Of a DNA stretch of 64,000 nt, positions 51,906-59,630 are shown one piece after another. Made by a program: the position numbers and the translations under genes. The first letter of the stretch is position 1, and every line of letters starts with the position of its first letter. The notes beneath the pieces were generated by a model. The model ran no database searches. It had not been told where the DNA came from and saw only the letters and a program-made list of their open reading frames with translations. This DNA is from Fictibacillus phosphorivorans (GTDB lineage: Bacteria > Bacillota > Bacilli > Bacillales > Fictibacillaceae). The stretch is taken from assembly GCF_001619875.1 (NCBI RefSeq), contig NZ_LRFC01000038.1, forward strand, positions 496,001-560,000. The letters are read 5' to 3'.

Positions 51906-54275
51906 ATGAAGAAAAAAATGAATGTCTTAACCGGTTCCCTCCTTGCTACAAGTCTTATTTTCTCTGCTGTTGACTCGTCAGGTTCAGGAATAGTCAAAGC
52001 GCAGGAAAATGTACCTTACAACGTTCTTTCCGTAAAAGATGAGTCAGGCGATCAAATGGCGATCAACGGGAAGAATCAGCTCGCCAACGACAACAAATTG
52101 ATTCTTTTTAACGATGAATTTAGTTATTACACGGAAACAAGAAAGGGCAGCAAAGAAGTTGTATTAGAAAAAACAGGTATCAATACATACCGTGTTCTAA
52201 AAGCAACCGATGGTGACACTGCCATTCCTGAAAATGGTTTGGTCTTATCAACCGGTACGATCTCAACACCTGCCATTACGAACTTCTTGAATCAGTTGGA
52301 AACGGGCGAGACCGTTACATTGACTGAGCCAACCGAAAAGCGTGAGCAGAAACAGTCACATGTAGTAGACCCAACAAGAGAATCAAACCCAGGTGGAGCG
52401 GTTTTTGATGGGTTCCGTGGACCGGATCAGCTGATCGTCTATACTCCGGCTTTCGGTGAATCTACAAAAACAAATCAGTATGGTTATGAGATTACGGTTG
52501 AGAACGGCTTTGTTACAAAGCTTGGAGGCGGAAACTCTAAAATTCCTAAAAACGGGTTTGTTGTGAGCGGTCATGGCGTTAATTCTAGCTGGATCTCTTC
52601 AAATTCCATCATTGGTGCAAAGGTTAAGGTAAGCGACAACGGTGTTGTAGAAATCGTACAAGACGTTGAAAGTTTTCAATACCAAAGTCAGCAAGCGATC
52701 GATCAAGCGAAGTCATCCATAGAAAAAGCAAAGTCAGAGTATTTAGATGTCGCGTTTACAGAAGCGGATGCTGCTATTCAAAAAGCGGAGTCGCTTTTAG
52801 CAGAAGCAGAGTCCATTAAAACGACGGATCCTGTAAGATCATTGGACCGAACAAGACAAGCTACGCAATCTGCTTATGATGCGTATTATTATTCGCTTGC
52901 TTCTCATAAAGCAGAGCAGCGTGCCATCTGGTACCGACCTGAGGAAACGACGTTAGCTGGTGTTAATCAAGTTCTAGATCGTATGGAGAAAGCAGGCTTC
53001 AACTCTGTCTATTTAGAAACAACGTTCTGGGGATACACGATCTATCCAAGTGAGGTTATGGAGAAATACGGTCTCCCGGCACAACACCCGCGTTTTGCGA
53101 ATGCTGACTATGGGCAATATGGAAAGGATCTTCTTGACGCTTATGTAAAAGAAGGCAAAAAGCGCGGCATGACGATTCAAGCGTGGACAGATGGATTTAT
53201 GATTGGGGAGAGCAGCATCGGTGTTCCGTCTCAATTTGCAAAATACCCAGAGTGGGCTGCCATCCAGCGCAGCAACACAACTGGAACATTCAAGCCAGAC
53301 ACGGCAAGCAAGTACTATTGGCTTGATATCGCACAGCCTGTTGTTCAAGACTTTATGTTAGATATTTACAAAGAGATGCAGGCTGATTATGACATCAAAG
53401 GTCTGAACATCGATTATATGCGTTATCCGCATCATAAGTTCGAAGAGAGCTACGGGTTCAGTGAAACAACGAAACAGCTTTATAAAGAGAAGACAGGAAT
53501 CGATCCATACACGTTATCCCCGACATCTACACCAGCTGAATGGGAAAAATGGCTGGATTGGCTGCGCGAACGTGAGAATGATTTTGTAGACAAGCTTCAC
53601 GTTCAATCAAAAGAGATGAATAAAAAGTTTATGCTGACGGCAACACCTGAGCCAGGACCAGAAGCCGTACAGATCAGTGATTGGAAAGATGACATTGATG
53701 GTGTTATTCCGCAAGCATATGGCCATGACTTTAACAGCATTCAAAAGACGGTAACAGACAGCAAAAAGCTAATGCCAGAAGGAACGATGTATTACACAGG
53801 TATCTACTCGTTCTATCATCACTTAAGTGAGATGGCGAGTGTAAGTGATGTAATGTCTGCCAAGTATGGCACATCTGGTGTAAACATGTTTGCGTTCGGC
53901 CAAGCGAGTGCACCGTCTGTGGATGCTCTCGGTAAAGGACCTTGGCGTGAAAAGGCAGTGAACCCTGGTGAAGAACCAATTCTAGCGACACAAACTGTAC
54001 TAAAAGATATCGAAAAACAAATCATGAAAATCTATATCCCGCAAGGTGCAGTGAGCGAAGAGAACGGAATTGCTCTTAAACTAGCGATCAAGGAGCTAGA
54101 TCAAGCAGTGAATAAAGATGCCGCGAACAGTGCTGGTGTATTTGATACAACAGTAGCGAAGGTTGAGCAGGCGGTTGCTGATGATAAGCTTGCAGCAGTT
54201 GTTGGACAGAGAATGAAAGCTGACCTTTTACAAGCTAAAACATGGGTGAATTACGCGTTGAATCATCAAAAATAA
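51906..54275 (+). CDS. Secreted GHL10-type glycosidase (YngK-like)
   Basis: This 789-residue secreted protein has a signal peptide (LTGSLLATSLIFSAVDSS), then a beta-rich N-terminal region that reuses one motif twice (KLILFNDEFSYYTE and QLIVYTPAFGESTKTNQYGY, each followed by PENGLVLS or PKNGFVVS). A helical linker follows at about 255-335, then a GH10-like TIM barrel (about 337-690: RAIWYRPEETTLAGVNQVLD; GMTIQAWTDGFMIGE; IKGLNIDYMRYPHH) and a C-terminal helical FIVAR-like domain. Members of this family act on cell surface or exogenous polysaccharides; the substrate is unknown. It stands just before the mannose ABC locus and has a perfect cre box. Confidence 0.87.
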   Translation: MKKKMNVLTGSLLATSLIFSAVDSSGSGIVKAQENVPYNVLSVKDESGDQMAINGKNQLANDNKLILFNDEFSYYTETRKGSKEVVLEKTGINTYRVLKATDGDTAIPENGLVLSTGTISTPAITNFLNQLETGETVTLTEPTEKREQKQSHVVDPTRESNPGGAVFDGFRGPDQLIVYTPAFGESTKTNQYGYEITVENGFVTKLGGGNSKIPKNGFVVSGHGVNSSWISSNSIIGAKVKVSDNGVVEIVQDVESFQYQSQQAIDQAKSSIEKAKSEYLDVAFTEADAAIQKAESLLAEAESIKTTDPVRSLDRTRQATQSAYDAYYYSLASHKAEQRAIWYRPEETTLAGVNQVLDRMEKAGFNSVYLETTFWGYTIYPSEVMEKYGLPAQHPRFANADYGQYGKDLLDAYVKEGKKRGMTIQAWTDGFMIGESSIGVPSQFAKYPEWAAIQRSNTTGTFKPDTASKYYWLDIAQPVVQDFMLDIYKEMQADYDIKGLNIDYMRYPHHKFEESYGFSETTKQLYKEKTGIDPYTLSPTSTPAEWEKWLDWLRERENDFVDKLHVQSKEMNKKFMLTATPEPGPEAVQISDWKDDIDGVIPQAYGHDFNSIQKTVTDSKKLMPEGTMYYTGIYSFYHHLSEMASVSDVMSAKYGTSGVNMFAFGQASAPSVDALGKGPWREKAVNPGEEPILATQTVLKDIEKQIMKIYIPQGAVSEENGIALKLAIKELDQAVNKDAANSAGVFDTTVAKVEQAVADDKLAAVVGQRMKADLLQAKTWVNYALNHQK

Positions 54276-54285
54276 GAGATTTATA

Positions 54286-54325
54286 GAAAGAACAGATCAA
54301 ATGATTAGGATCTGTTCTTTTTTCT
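54286..54325 (+). terminator. Terminator of the GHL10 gene
   Basis: AAAGAACAGATC and GATCTGTTCTTTTTT pair around a 10-base loop. Confidence 0.88.
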
Positions 54326-54338
54326 AAGTTGTTTATTT

Positions 54339-54450
54339 GTGCAAATTAGCTAGTTGTGCGGTGAGTGCGATGTGGCGCGTGAAATTAATGTCAATTACGC
54401 ATGTGATTTTGGCAGATGTGCGTGCGATTTCGTTGTTAGTGCGTGCAAAT
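54339..54450 (+). repeat. 21-bp phased array, GTGCGTGCAAATT variant
   Basis: GCGTGAAATT at 54377, CGCATGTGATTT at 54398, GCGTGCGATTT at 54420 and GCGTGCAAATT at 54441 are 21-22 bp apart, with weaker copies at 54339 and 54356. The motif is a relative of the GCGCGTGAA array at 389. It lies directly before a reverse GAGCGAAA array. Confidence 0.65.
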
Positions 54451-54588
54451 TGAGAAGGACTGCGGCGCGAGGTGTAATTTTTGGAGGTTGTTCGGTTGCA
54501 TGCTGCTGGGCTTTCAGCGGGGTATGCCTTACAAGAAGCTTCTCATGGTACAAGCATGCACCTTACAGAAGTAGAAAATCCGTTTTCG

Positions 54589-54696
54589 CTCAAAGAGGGT
54601 GTCGTTCCGCTCAATCAAGCTTCGTTTTCGCTCAATAGGGCTTTAGTTTCGCTCAATTTAGTGCCCGTTTCGCTCAATTCTGCCCTTGATTCGCTC
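54589..54696 (-). repeat. 21-bp phased GAGCGAAA array, reverse orientation (6 units)
   Basis: CTC of TTTCGCTC lies at 54589, 54610, 54631, 54652, 54673 and 54694, every step exactly 21 bp. No clear terminal hairpin is present on its left, so this copy seems to have lost it. In 54700-55000 I see only an imperfect hairpin (TGAATCAAA ... TTTGATTCA, about 54762-54800). Confidence 0.9.
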
Positions 54697-54990
54697 ACAA
54701 CAACTATTCAAGCCTCATATTAGGGCATGTTCAGACTAAAAAACATCATTAAAATTGGAAAAGTTGAATCAAACTGGCATTTTACGTCCTTTTTGATTCA
54801 GCTTTTGCCTGATTCTATCTCTATCCATGACAAAATTAAGTCGATTTTCCGTTTCAAATGCTCGTTTACCAGCCTGTTGCCGAAACCTCGCCACCTTGCA
54901 AAATGAAAACGTGCCAGCAAAAACCTAGTACACAAAAAAGAAATTAATTTTCAAAATTATAAAACTAACGAAAATTATTTTTAAAATGGA

Positions 54991-55019
54991 TTGAAATCTC
55001 ACAAACTAACTTTTATAAT
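54991..55019 (+). promoter_or_regulatory. Sigma-A promoter of the sugar ABC operon
   Basis: TTGAAA (54991-54996), a 17-base spacer and TATAAT (55014-55019) make a near-consensus promoter 52 bases before the start codon. Confidence 0.8.
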
Positions 55020-55029
55020 TGAGTTATTA

Positions 55030-55043
55030 AGAAAACGCTTACC
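55030..55043 (+). promoter_or_regulatory. Candidate cre box of the sugar ABC operon
   Basis: AGAAAACGCTTACC matches the CcpA consensus at 12 of 14 positions and lies just downstream of the -10 element. Confidence 0.55.
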
Positions 55044-55070
55044 AAATTGTTTCTGAGGGGGAAATGAAAA

Positions 55071-56399
55071 GTGAAGAAACGTACAAAAACTTGGGTTTCT
55101 GGTTCACTAGCAGCAGCGTTGTCATTAAGTTTGATCGCGTGCAGCAACGGAGAGGAAGAGAAGGCAAAAGGATCTTCTAAAGATGGAGAGCTTTCTGGAG
55201 AAGTTACGCTTTGGACGGCTTCCTTAGCAGGAGAGCCATTTGATACTTACTTCAAGAACATTGAAAAAGACTTTGAGAAACTTCACCCGAAACTTGATGT
55301 TGTGATTGAAGATGTTCCTCAAAACGAAATGGAACAAAAAGTTTTAACATCACTTACAGGGAATGACGTTCCTGATGTTGTAAACTTAAATCCTCACTAC
55401 ATGTCTAACATTGCAGCTCAGGGCGGACTACTCGACCTTACAGATGCGGTGAGCGACGAGACGAAGGACTCTTTTGTAGAAGGACCCTATCAGTCGGGAA
55501 TGTATGATGACAAGCTTTATGCATTGCCCTGGTACTTAACAACTACAGTTTCTTGGTATAACAACGACGCTTTCTCAAAAGCGGGTGTTTCTGAACTGCC
55601 TACAGATACAAAGGGACTTTATGAAGCAGCGAAAAAAGTAAAAGAAGCAACAGGCAAGCCTTCTTACTTCCCAGTTATCAACGACGGTAACACGATCATG
55701 GAAAAAATGGTCTCGATCGCGAACGGAACACCAATCGTGGAAGATGGTAAAGCAAAGATTGAAGACAACAAAGATCTATTAGAATTCTTCGAGGCAACTC
55801 AGAAGATGTATAAAGAAGGAATCATTCCGCAAGAAGCGGCAGAAGGTTCGATCAAAACAGGTCAAGAGCTATACATGGCAGGAAACGTTTCTTTGCTTGA
55901 AGGCGGCGTAACTTTCCTTGGCCCGATTGAATCTGGCGCACCTGATGTGTACAAAGCTTCAAAAGCAGGACAGCCGTTAAACGCAGCTGAAGCACCAGTG
56001 AACGTTGCGGTTATGAACTTTGCCGTTCCAGCGAAAACAAAGAACGAAGCTGCTGCAGTAGCACTTGCTGAATTTGTTTCAAACGCTGAGAACCAACTAG
56101 AGTTTGCTAAAACAGCAGGCACGGTTCTTCCAGCTACAAAGAAATCTTTAGAAGATGACTACTTCAAGAATCCAGGAGATTCTCCAAAAGCGTTTGGTAT
56201 GTTAGAAGCTTCTAAGTCTTTAAGCCGTGCAGAAGTACTTATTCCTCCAACGGAAAACAGTGCTGATCTGCGTACTGCAACAAAAAATATCTTCATCCAA
56301 AACTTACAAGGCAAATTATCTCCGAAAGAAGCTTTAAAAGAGCTAGCTTCTGAATGGAATAAAGCATTTGAAAAAACAGGTGAAAAAGTAACATTCTAA
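55071..56399 (+). CDS. Sugar ABC transporter substrate-binding lipoprotein
   Basis: This 442-residue lipoprotein (lipobox LSLIA-C) is of the family 1 extracellular solute-binding type: VTLWTASLAGEPFDTYFKNI, NDVPDVVNLNPHYMSNIAAQ, KLYALPWYLTTTVSWYNNDA and ENQLEFAKTAGTVLPATKKS. It captures a sugar or oligosaccharide for the two permeases downstream. The following mannosidase points to a mannose-containing glycan. The start is GTG 55071 behind GAGGGGG. No ATPase gene is present, so a shared MsmX-type ATPase is expected. Confidence 0.92.
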   Translation: MKKRTKTWVSGSLAAALSLSLIACSNGEEEKAKGSSKDGELSGEVTLWTASLAGEPFDTYFKNIEKDFEKLHPKLDVVIEDVPQNEMEQKVLTSLTGNDVPDVVNLNPHYMSNIAAQGGLLDLTDAVSDETKDSFVEGPYQSGMYDDKLYALPWYLTTTVSWYNNDAFSKAGVSELPTDTKGLYEAAKKVKEATGKPSYFPVINDGNTIMEKMVSIANGTPIVEDGKAKIEDNKDLLEFFEATQKMYKEGIIPQEAAEGSIKTGQELYMAGNVSLLEGGVTFLGPIESGAPDVYKASKAGQPLNAAEAPVNVAVMNFAVPAKTKNEAAAVALAEFVSNAENQLEFAKTAGTVLPATKKSLEDDYFKNPGDSPKAFGMLEASKSLSRAEVLIPPTENSADLRTATKNIFIQNLQGKLSPKEALKELASEWNKAFEKTGEKVTF

Positions 56400-56411
56400 T
56401 GTAACAGATGA

Positions 56412-56452
56412 AGAGACTAGCTTTTTAAAAAAGCCTAGTCTCTACTTTTTAA
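56412..56452 (+). terminator. Intra-operon attenuator after the binding protein gene
   Basis: GAGACTAG and CTAGTCTC pair, with an inner CTTTTT/AAAAAG stem, followed by a short T-run. It lies between the binding protein and permease genes and probably lets the former be made in excess. Confidence 0.7.
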
Positions 56453-56466
56453 AGGGGGGTTCTAAC

Positions 56467-57408
56467 ATGAACAGAGAACCTGTTGTACTAGCAAATATAA
56501 AAACAAAGATCACAACAAAAAAGAAGAAATCGTTTAGCATGAAGTTTCTTACACCATGGCTGTTTTTACTGCCAGCTATCGTAATTTTAGCAACGTTTTT
56601 AGTGTATCCCATCCTAGAAGCGTTCAAATGGAGTTTGCTGGATTATAAAATCATTGCGGGTACTGGCGAATATGTTGGTCTAGCTAACTTTAAAGAGATG
56701 TTTGCAGATAAGTATTTCTGGGTTGCGTTAATGAACACGCTGACGTTTCTTGTGATCGTCCTGCCGTTAAACGTCTTTTTACCAATGATTTTAGCAGTCC
56801 TTGTAAACCAAAAAATAAAAGCTGCTGGTACGTTCCGCGTTCTTTACTATCTCCCAGTTATCACACCTATGGTTGTAGCTGCACTCATGTGGAAGATGCT
56901 TTATTCACAAAGCGGAATCATCTCAGAGTTTTTAGTAAAACTAGGCGTGTTTGATGGTCCTACGAATCTATTGGTTCAATCGTCAACAGCACTTACAGCC
57001 GTAGCTGCCATCACCGTATGGAAGGGTCTAGGCTATTATATGATCATCTATTTGGCTGGTCTGCAATCGATTCCAAAGGATGTTTATGAGTCTGCAAGTA
57101 TTGACGGTGCATCTGTTTGGAAGCAGTTTACGAAGATTACGGTTCCGATGCTAACGCCTTCTATTACACTCGTATCCGTTATGACGATCATTGCCGGAAT
57201 GAAAGTTTTTGAAGAGATCGCCTTAACAACGGGCGGTGGTCCTTCAGGTGCAACAACGACGCTCGTGATGTACATCTACAACAAATTTATGAGTCTTGAT
57301 GTAAGTACGGCATCAGCTGCAGGTATCGTTCTGCTAGTCCTTGCTATTGCTGCATCACTTCTGCAAATGAAGCTAACAAGTAAACGCGAAGACGATCTGC
57401 GTGTTTAA
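56467..57408 (+). CDS. Sugar ABC transporter permease (MalF type)
   Basis: This 313-residue protein has six membrane helices and the permease EAA-type loop ESASIDGASVWKQFTKITVP. The N-terminus is basic and cytoplasmic, and the first helix is WLFLLPAIVILATFLVYPIL. It starts after AGGGGGG and pairs with the next gene. Confidence 0.93.
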   Translation: MNREPVVLANIKTKITTKKKKSFSMKFLTPWLFLLPAIVILATFLVYPILEAFKWSLLDYKIIAGTGEYVGLANFKEMFADKYFWVALMNTLTFLVIVLPLNVFLPMILAVLVNQKIKAAGTFRVLYYLPVITPMVVAALMWKMLYSQSGIISEFLVKLGVFDGPTNLLVQSSTALTAVAAITVWKGLGYYMIIYLAGLQSIPKDVYESASIDGASVWKQFTKITVPMLTPSITLVSVMTIIAGMKVFEEIALTTGGGPSGATTTLVMYIYNKFMSLDVSTASAAGIVLLVLAIAASLLQMKLTSKREDDLRV

Positions 57409-57425
57409 TCGATTGGGGGATAACC

Positions 57426-58247
57426 ATGAAATCAAAACAAACCAGTAAAATCTGGCTTTATGCCGTTATGTTATTGATTACCGTGCTAACGGTCGGACCG
57501 TTTCTCATTACGCTATTTATGGCGATGAAATCTGGAGGTGAAGGCATCTACACAAGTCTTCTTCCAAAAGATCCAACACTTGCAAACTTTGTAACAGCTT
57601 TCGAAAAATCGAACTTTGGACTTTACTTTATGAACACGGCGATCATTACAGCGATTGCGATTCCATTAAACCTGCTGTTCTGCAGTTTAGCGGCCTATCC
57701 GCTCGCACGAATGGAATTTAGAGGCCGCAGTGTAGTGCTCGCACTCATCATCTCAACCATGATGGTTCCGTTTCAGCTCTACATGGCTCCACTTTTTCAG
57801 CTGGCAGGAGAACTTGGGCTGCGAAACACACATATTGGGCTTGTTGTGATGCAGGTTTCAACAGCGTTCGGAATCTTTTTAATGCGCCAAGCTTACCTTC
57901 GTATACCAAAAGAACTCGAAGAATCGGCTTACTTAGACGGTGCAAACCGCTTTAAAGTGTGGTATCTCGTCGTATTGCCGCTTGTAAAGCCGACGCTTGT
58001 AACGCTAGCCATCTTCACGTTCATGGGAACATGGGGAGATTACTTATGGCCGCTGCTTAACTCAACAGAAAGCAGCATGTATACGTTATCCATCGGTCTA
58101 GCGCAGCTTTCACAGAACTTTGACGGATCCAACTTAAAATTAATCTCTGCAGCATCCATCTTAACGACGATTCCAACACTACTAATCTTTATTTGGCTGC
58201 AAAAGTACTTTATTTCAGGAGCAACAGACGGAGCAGTCAAAGGTTAA
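57426..58247 (+). CDS. Sugar ABC transporter permease (MalG type)
   Basis: This 273-residue permease has six helices and the EAA loop ELEESAYLDGANRFKVWYLV followed by VLPLVKP. LANFVTAFEKSNFGLYFMNT and LARMEFRGRSVVLALIISTM are typical of MalG-like carbohydrate permeases. It forms the channel with the preceding gene product. Confidence 0.93.
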   Translation: MKSKQTSKIWLYAVMLLITVLTVGPFLITLFMAMKSGGEGIYTSLLPKDPTLANFVTAFEKSNFGLYFMNTAIITAIAIPLNLLFCSLAAYPLARMEFRGRSVVLALIISTMMVPFQLYMAPLFQLAGELGLRNTHIGLVVMQVSTAFGIFLMRQAYLRIPKELEESAYLDGANRFKVWYLVVLPLVKPTLVTLAIFTFMGTWGDYLWPLLNSTESSMYTLSIGLAQLSQNFDGSNLKLISAASILTTIPTLLIFIWLQKYFISGATDGAVKG

Positions 58248-58274
58248 CCATATCTTTTTAAGAGGTGAATTCAT

Positions 58275-59630
58275 TTGAGTACCTTAACATTTTGGGGAAG
58301 AGAAATACCTGTCATCCATGATGTGGATTGTGTTGTCGTCGGCGGCGGTACAGGTGGCGCTGCAACAGCAATTTCAGCATTAGAAGAAAATCTTTCCACC
58401 CTAGTTGTAGAAAAAACCATTTCACTTGGAGGAACTCAGACAAATTCCCTTGTTTCTCCTATGATGCCGACTCATGTAAAAACTCAGCGCATCAACGGGT
58501 TAATTACCGAGCGTCTAAATCAAGAAAATATAGAAACGAACGACGGAACAACTGCATGCAGCTGGTTTAACGTAGAGTCTTTAAGTTATGTGCTCGAACA
58601 ACTCATTACAGAGCGCGGTGGCAGCATTCTGTATGATGCGAATTTTATCGATTGTGTGCTGGTTGATAGAAAGATTACGCATATTGTCGTAAACACATGC
58701 AATGGACTGATGGCCATAGCAGGCAAAACATTTGTTGATGCTACAGCAGATGCGGTTCTTTCTCGATCGGCAGGCGTGACTGTTGAAAGCGGAAATCAAG
58801 ATGGGGAAAACCAGCAGATTTCTTTCCGTTTTGAAATGGGTGGTATTGATATCCCAGAATTGCGAACGTTTATTCTTTCAAAGAACGAGACGTTTTGTAA
58901 GATCGAGAATCCTGACTTTTTTGAGATCGCCATGGTTCCTGGTAAAGGGCATGTGCTGGAGCCTTATTTCAGGGAAGCACTTGCAAACGGTGATCTAATC
59001 GAGGAAGATCTGCGATATTTCCAAGCTTTTACCCAGCCGGGAAAACCAACAGTCATGTCATTCAACTGCCCGCACATTCCTGGGATCATGAAAACAACAG
59101 ATCCAAAGCTTCGTTCAGAGGCTGTTATAAAAGGAAGACAAATGATTCGAAGGCTCGCACGCTTTTTACCAAAGTACATTCCGGGATTTCAAAACGCGTT
59201 TCTTTTAAAAGAAGCGAATCAGCTCGGTATCCGAGAATCATACCGCATCGTCGGCCAATATGTACTTACTGAACAGGATTATGTGGACCGCGCCAGATTT
59301 GAAGACGGAATTGCACGTGGTGATTGGTACATTGATGTTCACAGTGTTACAAAGGAATCGGTAAACGAAGCGAAATTTACTCGCGGAGAGTATTATGAGA
59401 TTCCTTATCGTTCCTTAATCACGTATGAAGTGGAAAACTTGGTTGTTGTAGGTAGGCATATTTCTAGCACATTTCTGATGCAAGCGTCTCTTCGCATACA
59501 GCCGACCGTTCGCGATATGGGGCAAGCGGCAGGATTAGCTTGTGCGTATTCCATTAAAAACAAGACAGCATTAAACCAATTGAACGGTGCACATCTGAAA
59601 CAGCAGCTTCAAATGGTGGAGGAGTTTTAA
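58275..59630 (+). CDS. FAD-dependent oxidoreductase in a sugar operon
   Basis: This 451-residue protein is of the FAD_oxidored (PF12831-like) family. The FAD-binding fold is near the N-terminus (VDCVVVGGGTGGAATAISAL ... LVVEK), followed by LGGTQTNSLVSPMMPTHV. A second FAD contact is VVGRHISSTFLMQASLRIQP near the end. It sits between the sugar permeases and an alpha-mannosidase, with an abutting 3' end, so it is part of the same pathway and may oxidise or epimerise a sugar. No substrate can be named. The start is TTG 58275 behind AGAGGTGA. Confidence 0.82.
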   Translation: MSTLTFWGREIPVIHDVDCVVVGGGTGGAATAISALEENLSTLVVEKTISLGGTQTNSLVSPMMPTHVKTQRINGLITERLNQENIETNDGTTACSWFNVESLSYVLEQLITERGGSILYDANFIDCVLVDRKITHIVVNTCNGLMAIAGKTFVDATADAVLSRSAGVTVESGNQDGENQQISFRFEMGGIDIPELRTFILSKNETFCKIENPDFFEIAMVPGKGHVLEPYFREALANGDLIEEDLRYFQAFTQPGKPTVMSFNCPHIPGIMKTTDPKLRSEAVIKGRQMIRRLARFLPKYIPGFQNAFLLKEANQLGIRESYRIVGQYVLTEQDYVDRARFEDGIARGDWYIDVHSVTKESVNEAKFTRGEYYEIPYRSLITYEVENLVVVGRHISSTFLMQASLRIQPTVRDMGQAAGLACAYSIKNKTALNQLNGAHLKQQLQMVEEF

